26,555 nt of DNA from Paramecium sonneborni (lineage: Eukaryota; Ciliophora; Oligohymenophorea; Peniculida; Parameciidae): positions 247,210 through 273,764 of the forward strand of contig CAJJDN010000155.1 of assembly GCA_905182985.1 (NCBI GenBank), written 5' to 3'. The notes beneath the pieces were generated by a model. It did no database searches and was not told the origin of the DNA. It was given only the letters and a program-made list of their open reading frames with translations. Position 1 is the first letter of the stretch. Each line of letters opens with the position of its first letter. Shown here in pieces: positions 13,275-22,819 of this stretch. Both the position numbers and the translations under genes were made by a program.

Positions 13275-14123
13275 TCAACCCTTTTATTATTTTTATATTT
13301 GAAAGTGAAACCTTAAAATGCCAAGTTTTACTTAAAGAAACTCATAAAGCAGCTGAAAGTTTAATTTAATAATTTAGAATAAAAGTATAAAGATATAAAA
13401 AGGTAATCCAAAAAACTAAAATGCTTTGTTAATTTAAAAAGCAGATTTTATGTACAGAAATTTAGTGGATAACTAATTTTAGCATACCTCTAAATTTAAC
13501 ACATTCAACTGATTCATATGAGGAATAACCAACAAAAACTTTAATTGGCGTAAAATAGTTAATATATAAGAAGTATCTTTTGATTTAATTCTTGTTTAAC
13601 TGATCAAATTCCAATTAAATTTTTCTATTATTATAATAGATATGAGGATTATTGGCTTTAATAAAAATATCATATTTTTAATACATTAAAAGATTTATTT
13701 CATAATCTGTTTCTTAGTTTTCAATAGAATACATCTTTTTACTCTTTAATAATGTGTCTATGTTTAATTTGATCTGATACATGTATTTTTTTTTTTACTT
13801 AATAAGTTTTACCTGAATTTATTGTATTTAGAAAAGTCGATGTTTTTGTTGATATCAGCAATAAATATTTCAAATTTTATTTATAAATAAAAGTTATTCC
13901 CTCTACTCAACCTTTTTGTTGTTCCATCACATTCTGTTACTTCCAAACCTGAGTTTATTTTATGAGATATTTTTAAGATGCAGAGGTTTTCAAATTTAGA
14001 ATAAAACTAATTATCAAATATTTAAGCCTCTAAATTATATATTTGTTTCCATCGTATAATATCGAAATTTATCTTCGAAATGCATGAATTTATTTTCTGG
14101 CTAGGGTATTGTAAACAAAATTT
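13275..14123 (-). CDS. Longest TGA-free frame found: 282 sense codons, minus strand
   Basis: I followed this frame codon by codon from the TGA at 14124-14126 to the TGA at 13275-13277 and found no intervening TGA. TAA and TAG occur many times and would encode glutamine. The 5' half has the most protein-like composition, for example GLEVTECDGTTKRLSRGNNF around 13880-13935, followed by FIADINKNIDFSKYNKF. The 3' third is richer in L, F, I and Q. There is no early ATG in frame, so the start is unknown; it may be an internal exon or a remnant. No domain is recognised. A frame this long is uncommon but not impossible by chance in such DNA, so the call rests mainly on composition. Confidence 0.4.
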
Positions 14124-14126
14124 TCA

Positions 14127-14715
14127 GAATGTGTAATTTGATAGATATATACCTGTATTTATTACGTTCTTATAATAAATAGATTGGCTGTCTTATCCAT
14201 AGCATAAAATAGTTTTCGAATAATCATCATTTTGTATGCTAGTTTTAGTTTCAAAAAATTCTTTCATTCAATATATTTTCAGGATGGTATATTGAATAAT
14301 CTATGAACACCTTGAAAATTGAAAATTTATTAGCTACTGTAATAGAAATTTTATTCATTATAAGTAAATTATTAATTAATTATCAAGATTTTTCTTTAAT
14401 TATATTTAAATAAACTCCTATAGCTTTACAATTTTTAATATAATCTCCTTTTTTCCTATTATATTTATCTAAGTTCTGCAAATAAGAATCTTATAACCCA
14501 TGAAATTTTTACCTTTACAAAAAAAATAATAATTGATGACAATCTAGATATCAGAAGAGGGATTGCAGAATAGTATGTGATTTTTCAGAAATTGAGTTAG
14601 ACAGACTTAAAATAAATTGCTAATTAAATAATTGGCATAATATGTTTATTATGCATGCATAGCTTGTGTTGAGATATTATGTTTTTCTACTTAATTATTT
14701 TTAAAATTACACCTG
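14127..14715. other. A+T-rich sequence, no gene seen
   Basis: No recognisable gene or repeat. It separates the 283-codon stretch from the duplicated contig end. Confidence 0.4.
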
Positions 14716-15240
14716 AAAGTTCATAATTAAAACAGATAGTAATAAGCCTTTGATTAGCTATTAACGAATTCAATATGCGCTACTGATTTGATAAAACAAA
14801 AATGAAATAATTTTTGTTAACTTATAGGACAAATATAGGTTGAATTATAAATTATTTTCTATATTTTTAAATGCAAAAAGTAGAAAATTTAATACATTTT
14901 GATTTATTGATTTTTAGATGGAATTTTTATGACCAATTAATAAAGCCGTCCAAATATATTTGTGAATTTTTTGTTTGATGATCATGCAATATCATCAACA
15001 TTACAGATTTGTTTTAGTTAAATTAAGAATTTTTTTAAATATGTATTAAATAAAGCTGGAGCCTTGTTGTACATCGTTAACAAAGAAGTAAATTAAATTA
15101 TTGAATGAGCTAAAAGCTTTATTTTGAGGAAACAATATTTATTTGTTTAGATAGTATAATTTTTCCAAATAAAAGAAAATAGAGAAGGCTTGGAAGTATT
15201 TTTAATCAAAGTGCCAAATATAACATTTAAATATATAGCT
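14716..15240. repeat. 525-bp direct repeat, first copy (contig-end overlap)
   Basis: This block ends exactly at the last base before the N run. It matches 15807-16303 apart from a 28-bp segment (about 14837-14864) that is missing from the second copy. The segment lies between ATAT words, so the exact breakpoint is ambiguous by a few bases. Placement at the very end of the contig indicates an unmerged overlap. The indel may be an allelic difference or an assembly error. Confidence 0.88.
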
Positions 15241-15806
15241 NNNNNNNNNNNNNNNNNNNNNNNNNNNNNNNNNNNNNNNNNNNNNNNNNNNNNNNNNNNN
15301 NNNNNNNNNNNNNNNNNNNNNNNNNNNNNNNNNNNNNNNNNNNNNNNNNNNNNNNNNNNNNNNNNNNNNNNNNNNNNNNNNNNNNNNNNNNNNNNNNNNN
15401 NNNNNNNNNNNNNNNNNNNNNNNNNNNNNNNNNNNNNNNNNNNNNNNNNNNNNNNNNNNNNNNNNNNNNNNNNNNNNNNNNNNNNNNNNNNNNNNNNNNN
15501 NNNNNNNNNNNNNNNNNNNNNNNNNNNNNNNNNNNNNNNNNNNNNNNNNNNNNNNNNNNNNNNNNNNNNNNNNNNNNNNNNNNNNNNNNNNNNNNNNNNN
15601 NNNNNNNNNNNNNNNNNNNNNNNNNNNNNNNNNNNNNNNNNNNNNNNNNNNNNNNNNNNNNNNNNNNNNNNNNNNNNNNNNNNNNNNNNNNNNNNNNNNN
15701 NNNNNNNNNNNNNNNNNNNNNNNNNNNNNNNNNNNNNNNNNNNNNNNNNNNNNNNNNNNNNNNNNNNNNNNNNNNNNNNNNNNNNNNNNNNNNNNNNNNN
15801 NNNNNN
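15241..15806. other. Assembly gap, 566 N
   Basis: A run of undetermined bases. Because both flanks carry the same roughly 0.5-kb sequence, the gap may be spurious: the two contigs appear to overlap, not to be separated. Open frames crossing it are meaningless. Confidence 0.95.
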
Positions 15807-16303
15807 AAAGTTCATAATTAAAACAGATAGTAATAAGCCTTTGATTAGCTATTAACGAATTCAATATGCGCTACTGATTTGATAAAACAAAAATGAAATA
15901 ATTTTTGTTAACTTATAGGACAAATATTTTTAAATGCAAAAAGTAGAAAATTTAATACATTTTGATTTATTGATTTTTAGATGGAATTTTTATGACCAAT
16001 TAATAAAGCCGTCCAAATATATTTGTGAATTTTTTGTTTGATGATCATGCAATATCATCAACATTACAGATTTGTTTTAGTTAAATTAAGAATTTTTTTA
16101 AATATGTATTAAATAAAGCTGGAGCCTTGTTGTACATCGTTAACAAAGAAGTAAATTAAATTATTGAATGAGCTAAAAGCTTTATTTTGAGGAAACAATA
16201 TTTATTTGTTTAGATAGTATAATTTTTCCAAATAAAAGAAAATAGAGAAGGCTTGGAAGTATTTTTAATCAAAGTGCCAAATATAACATTTAAATATATA
16301 GCT
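15807..16303. repeat. 497-bp direct repeat, second copy (contig-start overlap)
   Basis: The copy starts on the first base after the gap and follows 14716-15240 through the shared ATATAGCT end, lacking 28 bp at the junction near 15927/15928. The sequence is unique from 16304 onward. No gene is recognised in it. Confidence 0.88.
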
Positions 16304-17252
16304 TTGAAATCAATTATTTAATTTCAGAAATCTCAATAGCAAAAAGTTAAGTTAAAGATGGTAATTATTGTGGATTGAAGAATTATTTATTTGAATAGGA
16401 GTAAGTTTTATATTTTAATAAGAATAATATAATTTTGCAAGAATATAAGAATAAAGACATAACTACATTAAATATTAAATATGTATTGGATGAAGATGCT
16501 ATATATTCTTTCTTTCTAAATTTTTAAATATTCAGGTAATCTAAATATTCTTGATGTTATCAATAATCATCTTAGAAATGATCATGCTAAATAATTTTAT
16601 ATTATTGACACTCATGTAATAGTTTAATCTATTATCCTTGTATTTAATATTTTTAACAAGAGTCATAAATAAATTCATTGATATTGTCAGTTGTATTTAA
16701 AAAAATATAAAAGATTTTGTATCAGAAAGGCTGTTAAATGGATTCTAATTATTTGAGATCAAAGGTTCATTTGAATTATAATCGATATTGGGATGATTCC
16801 AAATGAAAATGATATGCTATTTTAATTTTAAAATATAATGATGAGAGGTATCAATTAATTCACAAGGTTGAAATTAATATTTTTACACTTTTTTTCTAAA
16901 TTTGAACTTTTCTTCAAAAGTCAATTTTATTTTGATTAAAGTATTTTTATCTTGTTATTTTCTTACATTTTCACTTTTTACTCTTTTAGAAGCCTATTGT
17001 TCTTTTTCAACAGAACTTTATTTCTCCCATTTTTCTAAATCCATATTATAAAATATAATAAGATAAAAGAAAGGCTTATTAAATTATTGATTAGTGTTCT
17101 CAAGATATGTTTATACAATTAATAGTACTTGGGCTCATACTTTTGATCCAGAGTTGGATATTATAATAATTATTTATTAATTGAATACATCAAAGACAAG
17201 TAGAAGCCTTCAGTAGATTTACCATTTATCTTCTCTCTATGTAATTAACTGA
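16304..17252. other. A+T-rich sequence, no gene recognised
   Basis: No motif-bearing frame was found. From about 17100 base composition shifts toward less A+T-rich sequence, leading into the transposon cluster. Confidence 0.4.
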
Positions 17253-18245
17253 ATTTATTAAATTTAACCTATACATTATACTTATACTTATTTTCATCTT
17301 TAGAATATGATCGTTATTTGTGGGAATTCAATCTCCTCATCTATTACAAATTTAATATATTACTTATCTGCTACAAAGTAGTTGACAAGTTCAAAAATAA
17401 AATTCAGAGAAAACATTCAGACTAAACCGATTAGTGAGAAGACAATAAATTATAAAGTAAATTTGAATAGATGCTTAATGAAGAGTTTGTAGCTTATTAA
17501 TTAGTATTTGATCAACTTCAGCTGTTAAAGATTAGATGTTCCATTTAAGAGAAAAGGCAGGCTATAAGTTTTTGAATATATGTACCCTAGAAACAATAAG
17601 GTGGATTAAATATTGAGCCATTCTATTTAATAGACCTAAGAGATGATCTGTAACATTTTGTCAAAGGTAACAGAGAAGATCAAGAACTGATAAAGACAGT
17701 AAGAATCAAAAAAAAATAAAGCAGCATATAATAAACAAGATATTGAGACAAGACTTAGTGGAAATAATTAAACAATCTTCAGAATGCAGCGAGATACATA
17801 TATTTCTATCCTCTTCTTAGATCATATCACATTTGAAATCAAATAAAGCTATTTTCCAAATTACAGAAATGCTTTTTTTTAATTTTTTTAGATATGGCCA
17901 ATTTAGTTCCGCAAAGGTTCTATTAGATCTTCCTAGGTATTGATAAATGAATTGCACAAACTTGCTCAACATCTTCACAACAATATGATGAATATTAATT
18001 AAAATATTACCATTCAAAATTTTATTTTTATTTATACTTTAAGATATTAATTCTACTTAAATCAAATTATTCTTGATACTAAATCTAATCTTTACTTATT
18101 TTTGATTTAAAGATTTTGGATTCCTACTTAATAAGCAAATATCTAATTTTTACTTCCTGTTTATAAGATTATGAAGCAATTCATTAATAAAAAATGGAAG
18201 CTATTATTTCATTATAGTTAGCCGATTCAATTTTTTCATTTCTGA
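17253..18245 (+). pseudogene. hAT-like transposase remnant, C-terminal part (ciliate code)
   Basis: One plus-strand frame runs 17253-18245 with a single internal TGA (17688-17690) and many TAA/TAG glutamines. Around 17748-17850 it reads TRLSGNNQT, then RDTYISILFLDHITFEIKQ. This fits the hAT-superfamily pattern of an R...(G)RQT..R.N segment followed by a YYR..(I/F)...LDH(I/F)..EL..RF helix. Around 17952-17997 it reads LHKLAQHLHNNMMNI, resembling the RL..LA.L.IH end of the hAT dimerisation domain. The ERSFS-like segment expected between them is missing, so an internal deletion or frameshift is likely. A second frame (17438-17746, TGA at 17573) overlaps and also looks coding (for example LIDLRDDLQHFVKGN), suggesting frameshifts. 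hAT transposases are RNase H-fold DDE enzymes; this copy cannot be active. The codons after about 18000 are probably non-coding. The family call is motif-based inference. Confidence 0.5.
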
Positions 18246-19037
18246 AATAAAAGAAAGCTATTTTTAAATCTAGTGGTGAGCCATCCTCATATTTCCATCT
18301 TTGAATTATTTATTTATAATAGTCTTCGTTTCTGTTTTATAAGATTATGCAGTAATCATTCAAGTACATATATAAAAATTTCTATTGATGAAGCTCTCCA
18401 AATCATATATAAATGGGAATAATTTTATTAATATTCCCTAAATTCTTCCTCATTTTATTTCTTTTTTATTCAATTTCGGATTTTTGGAAAAATAATTATT
18501 GTAATTATTTTAAAATTAATTAAGTGTAAATTTGGCTGGTATTTTTTTATTTATTCTTGTTTAGTTTAAAATTTCTTACTATCCAATTTGAGTTGAGCAT
18601 AATTGTTGATTTTTAAATTGATTGATGGCTTGCTAATCTTAGAAATTGGAGAATCTCTAATGCAAACTTATTCAATGAAGTTATTGATTTCATCAAAAGT
18701 TGACTAAAAGATTTACACTCTAAATACATCTAATGCTCCTTTGAATTCCAATTCAAATTTTCTATTAAATTTTTTTTTTTGCTTTATTATATCTTAAGGA
18801 TGAAAAACAGTTTTAAGATATTTATAATGAGAATTGTTACTAGCTTGAAATTTTTTGAAGATTTAGCCATCTAATTATGATGAGAATTTTTTGAATATCT
18901 TAATAATTAATTATCTGTAAATTCTATTTTAAAGTATAAAATTTTTGCTCAAAATTGTTCGTCATTTTCAAAGTGCAATGGTTTGATTTAATTAAATTTC
19001 CTTTTGACTAAATTTATTAATTATTATATTGATTCAT
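18181..19037 (-). pseudogene. Broken minus-strand coding region, unknown function
   Basis: Three overlapping minus-strand ciliate-code frames follow each other. First, 19037-18753 opens with an ATG (reads include MTNNFEQKFYTLKQ from an internal ATG at 18965). Second, 18961-18356 has one internal TGA at 18470-18472; it contains FELEFKGALDVFRVQIFQST and, after the TGA, NEEEFREYQQNYSHLY. Third, 18402-18181 contains QNRNEDYYKQIIQRW and YEDGSPLDLKIAFFYFRNEK. The composition is strongly protein-like and the frames connect end to end, as in a gene with two or three frameshifts or short introns. A 44-bp GTAAG...CCAG segment lies inside the second frame, a possible mini-intron. No family is recognised. 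It lies opposite in strand to the flanking elements. Confidence 0.4.
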
Positions 19038-19171
19038 CCGTATTCAGGAAGTCATCTAGTTTCATAACAATTAGCCCTCATGTCAATAATAGTTTCTTGT
19101 TTATGATTTTAATCTCTAGAGCACAATCAAGTTATTATTAATACAGTTAATTTTTTGCTTATTATTGATGA

Positions 19172-19441
19172 AGTTAAATATAAAGAAGTAAATTGATAAT
19201 TTTTGATAAAAGCGAAATTTGGAAAACCCTTTATAAAGTACTTCAAAACATTTATGTTGAAGATGCTAAACATTTATCATATTAATGATGTGAAGATGAA
19301 AAAATAAGTTAGATAAAAAGGCGAAATAATTTTTTGCAAGAAAACTCGTTTGTATTGAAACTAATATCAACATTTTTAATATAAAGAAATTTGAGACTTG
19401 CATTTTATACTCTAAATTTTAATCCTTAAATCATATTTTGA
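19172..19441 (+). pseudogene. Short coding remnant with one in-frame TGA
   Basis: A plus-strand frame runs from after the TGA at 19169 to the TGA at 19439, interrupted once by TGA at 19286. It contains KSEIWKTLYKVLQNIYVEDA and, after the break, DEKISQIKRRNNFLQENSF. Both halves have charged, protein-like composition and share the frame, which suggests a point mutation in a once-continuous coding sequence. No family is recognised. It lies between the minus-strand broken gene and the LINE-like remnant and could belong to either element or to another. Confidence 0.3.
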
Positions 19442-20113
19442 GGATTAAGCTTTGGAAGAACTTCAAATTAAAGGATTAAAAGTTTGAAATAGATTTAATT
19501 ATGAGGGAAGTTATAATTTCAATATATTAAATGAAGATAAATCTCAAAGATTATATTATAATGATTTATTAAAAAATCCTAATCATTATATTAATTTAAA
19601 TTTAAAAAAGGCAATTAAGTCAAACCAAAATCACATTCTTTAGCATATTTATGGCTTGTTTTTGCTTTTATTTATATAAATTTCTAATTTAATTAATAAT
19701 GAAACAATATGATAAGAAATAATATTGTTTAATTTCTAATTTATTAATTTATAATTATTAGTCTATTTCTTATGATAATTCATTAGAATATTTTATTTTT
19801 AAATTATTTAGGAATAATTTAGATCGTATAATTTTTAAATAGATTATAAATTTTTAAATTATATTAATTTTAATAATGTGTATTTAAAAATTTACACATA
19901 CAAGATTTCTAAATTTATTGAATTTTTACCTACAACTACTTTATTAAATTAAAAAAAAACTAAGTCCTTTATAATAATTTTGTATCATTATTTTCTTTAA
20001 AATAAATTATTTGAATTCATTCATATAAAAAAGATCACGAGATTTATATCATTTTTAAGCTTATGATTTTATTCTTAAATTTTAATTTTTGAAAATGGAG
20101 ATAAATATTTATT
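19442..20113. other. A+T-rich sequence between remnants
   Basis: About 670 bp of very A+T-rich DNA with TTTAAATTATT-type words. I recognised no gene. It could hold the 5' part of the LINE-like element, already decayed beyond recognition. Confidence 0.4.
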
Positions 20114-21333
20114 ATGATTACACCTAAAGGAATGTAGAAAAATTTTAAAGACAAATTGATTCATTTATTGAAATACTAAAACCTATAACGATGAAGTAAC
20201 TAGATGGAAGATTTTAGGAAAAGGATTGTAAATTTCAATTTGAATAAAAAATCTTACAAAGCCCCACTTTAAGTAGAAGGAAATTTAAATATAATATTAT
20301 GTGAAATTTTGTTGGGTATAAAATATATGTTAGAGAACTTTAGTTGATAACGGAAGGTAAGTTGGAGATAAAATTAAAGAATTTTGTTTCTAATCTGGAA
20401 GATATCATATGCATCCAGAGAAATATGATTCATAAACATTTAATGAGGTTAAATTAATACTTGGTTTCATGAAGTTTAGGACTGGTTTTGTGAAAGAAAG
20501 GATTAAATATCTTACAACATGAACAGAATTATAGGTATATAATTGAAGAAGACTGCAACGCATTAAGTTTTGAGAAGAAAGTTTACCCAAAAAAAGTATA
20601 TTATCAGATATTTACTTTAAAGAATACTTTCAGAAACCCTACGAAATTTTCAATTCAACAATGCATCTTAAATGTGAAATTGTGCATTATTTTAAAAAAT
20701 TACAAAATAGAGTTAATTAATAAGTTTGAAGCCCAGAGAATGTTGTCTAGAAACAACATATTAAAGATTTGATTTTATAAAGCTTCAATAGTTTGGATTC
20801 TTTCATTAAGCTAAGGCCTAAAAGATGCAGCTTTAGGTCAATTAGGATTAGGGTAGAATCTTCTTAAATCTTAATAGATAAACTTGTTTAGTAGAAAAGA
20901 AGGAAAGAGAGCAGACAACCTTATTACATTAAGATGCCTTAATTTGATAAATTAGAGAATAGTAGGGTGGATTTCGCAAAATTGTTTTGTATAACTGAGT
21001 GAATTGAGATTCTGCTTGTAAAAGTTTGATTAATAAGGTATATTTATGAAATATAATAATAATTATAGAAATCAATTCATATTCAAATTATATTTGACAC
21101 CTTCTTTAAATTATTCAGGACAAAATTATTATAAAAATTTCAACTAGAATTAAAAAGTCAATGTGCTTAGTCTGCATTTGTTATTGGATTGTCCATGCTT
21201 TTAACATAAATAGATTTTTGGATTGTTAAAGAATACTATTACAATCTTTTTTAATCCAAAGATTTTATTCTAAGAATAATCAAGAGGAGCAATTTAGGAC
21301 TTTTTACATGATTTTAAATCTTACCATTATTGA
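20114..21333 (+). pseudogene. Non-LTR retrotransposon (LINE)-like reverse transcriptase remnant
   Basis: Collinear fragments resemble a LINE reverse transcriptase read in the ciliate code. A TPKG segment lies near 20120 and KPIT near 20179, like the PK...RPIT motif. FRTGFVKER is at about 20475-20502, like the (Q)xGFxxxR motif. LSFEKKVYPKKVYYQIF starts near 20563, like a degraded DFEKAYD...K...F motif A. After one TGA (20770-20772) a 186-codon open frame (20773-21333) ends with SLHLLLDCPCF at 21169-21201, matching the C-terminal HLLxxCP zinc-knuckle tail of many LINEs. The catalytic YADD and the GxxQGxxxSP motif are absent; the distance from motif A to the tail (about 200 codons) is shorter than normal, implying an internal deletion. 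Two frameshifts are needed. Germline-limited LINEs are known in Tetrahymena. The copy is dead. Family call moderate. Confidence 0.45.
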
Positions 21334-21571
21334 TATTCTAGAAGAAGAAGAAATTGATCAATATATATTGGAACATATATAAAATTTACCTCTTTCATTA
21401 TTGGTAAGTTATAGATGGCTTTGTCAATTACTAAATTCAAAAGATAATTTTCTGGCTATTGGAAAACATTAAATCTAGGGGCAAGAAAAAGGGAAAATAT
21501 AAAATCTCTAAATTCAGTTACAAAATAAGACATACTTTTATCTGATCATAAACCTCAGAGAATAAAATTGA
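21308..21571 (+). CDS. 87-residue ciliate-code frame downstream of the LINE-like remnant
   Basis: An ATG frame runs from 21308 to the TGA at 21569, with several TAA/TAG glutamines. It starts MILNLTIIDILEEEEIDQY and continues LPLSLLVSYRWLCQLLNSK. The composition is protein-like at first, then glutamine-rich and repetitive (QIQGQEKGKIQNLQIQLQN). The frame overlaps the end of the LINE-like frame by 26 bp in a different phase. It may be the frameshifted continuation of that element after its zinc knuckle, or the start of another element. No domain is recognised. Confidence 0.3.
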
Positions 21572-21650
21572 AATTAAGAGATCAATAACATACTTTACAT
21601 GTCCTACCTAGATCATGATTAAATGACAATGAAGACAACATTCATGATAT

Positions 21651-22523
21651 ATGATTAAACAAAAATTGATAGTTAATAGAGAAAATTAGTCTGTAAGGCT
21701 TGAAAAAAATTCTACCCTCCTGTCGTTTTTTGAATAAGATGATGAAAATTATGTAAAAATTTATGACATACCTGGTGAAAATGATGAGAGGAAAAGTAAA
21801 GAGAGAAAGAGACTAGAGGGTAGAATTAATTACTGATTTATTCTAAGAAATTGAAGATAAATAAAAGAAGAGCATAACACTGAGATCAAAAAAATATCGG
21901 ATAATAAAGAATAAAGATGAAACATTGAATTATGAGGGATTAGGAACTTATGTTATCAGATGCCATGGAGGAAATGAATAATTGGAAAACCAAAGATGAT
22001 TAGAACACTCTTCAATAGTATTTGTTTAAGATGCTATACGAGGAAAGAGATTGATTCACCCTTTATATGAATGTATTATGGCGATGTCTACTGGTGTAAG
22101 TAGAATTTTAACATGGTTATTGATATGGAGGAGATAATTTGTGAGGAGGTCATTGAAATTGGAGAATAAAGAAGGGCGAACTAGGACATAGTTGGATTAG
22201 CATACTTCTTTAGAATTAGGCGAAGATCACGAGGCCATATTTATGAGATTGGCAGATATATAAATGCAGCAATAATTAAAGAAGAATATGTACCCACCTA
22301 ATGAAAGCTTTTTTTTGGATTCGCTACAACAGAAAGAATGAATGAAATGATTGTAAACATCGAAAATGACGAGAATAATAGAAAAATGGCGGTTTATATA
22401 AAATGTTTAATGCTTTCTTTCCTTAATTTAAAAATAACAATATATGCGGAAGCATAAATTTAGGGTGAGACTTGTGGTATTTTTAAATAAGAACAGTATA
22501 GGGATAGAAAGATAAATGTTTGA
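21651..22523 (+). pseudogene. Merlin/ISXO2-like DDE transposase remnant (ciliate code)
   Basis: Fragments in order match the Merlin (IS1016/ISXO2-type) transposase plan. CLRCYTRKEIDS near 22024-22059 resembles the WxCxxCxxxxS zinc-ribbon half. EEVIEIGEQRRANQ at 22146-22187 resembles the VEIDES..RRxN block, but with Gly replacing the first catalytic Asp (22161). YFFRIRRRSRGHIYEI and then INAAIIKEEYVP follow, like WVFGGIERgs...E...AaT...I..YVPG. FFLDSLQQ near 22309-22332 places the second Asp at 22318. TRIIEKWR at 22369-22392 matches the (T)xxIExxWR block with the catalytic Glu at 22381. The pieces alternate between two phases: one frame is 22071-22523 with TGA at 22302, the other 21670-22341 with TGA at 21997. 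Spacing after the second Asp is short, so there are deletions too. The upstream frame 21651-21836 (FFEQDDENYVKIYDIPG) may be its N-terminus or unrelated. Inactive copy. Confidence 0.5.
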
Positions 22524-22540
22524 TAATTAAATCAAAAGAC

Positions 22541-22819
22541 ATGAAAAATTGGAGATGCTCCTAAATGACTTTAATCTTTACCCCTTAAGATAAATGCATG
22601 CAATACCAAGGTATAATAATTTATGCGTGGATGTGGGGATAAGTCTTCTTCGGCTTTTAAAGTTTATACAAAAAATTTACAAGAAATTAATAGATAAAAG
22701 CCAGAAGACAACATGCAGCAGTTATAGATTATAAATAATATATGCAAGCCTGGATGGAAAACTTGTAAAGACAAGAAAAGTTCTACAGAGTGTAGAATAG
22801 GAATCCACATTGCATTTGA
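22541..22819 (+). CDS. 92-residue glutamine-rich ciliate-code ORF, unknown function
   Basis: An ATG at 22541 opens 92 residues ending in TGA at 22817; I checked every codon. The frame is open upstream to a TGA at 22466-22468. Ten in-frame TAA/TAG codons would be glutamine. The sequence has a hydrophobic aromatic stretch (GIIIYAWMWGQVFFGFQSLY) and then a basic, glutamine-rich part (NQQIKARRQHAAVIDYKQYM, WMENLQRQEKFYRVQNRNPH). It has unusually many W, M, R and H residues for this window, so coding origin is plausible. It directly follows the Merlin-like remnant on the same strand and could be that element's C-terminus or an accessory ORF. I recognise no domain. Confidence 0.4.

Noticed and set aside
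15147..15864. Three long open frames on both strands spanning the gap
   Set aside because: They consist almost entirely of undetermined bases and have no real sequence support.
17438..17746. GGLNI segment (about 17600) as a LINE reverse transcriptase thumb motif
   Set aside because: No other reverse transcriptase block lies upstream, while hAT-like motifs follow immediately downstream, so I treat this frame as part of the hAT-like remnant.
17817..18017. 66-residue standard-code frame on the minus strand
   Set aside because: It lies antisense to the hAT-like transposase motifs and has no motif of its own; it is best explained as a shadow frame.
20405..20590. 61-residue standard-code frame on the minus strand
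   Set aside because: It is antisense to the collinear LINE-like blocks (TGFVKER and FEKK...) and shows no family signature.
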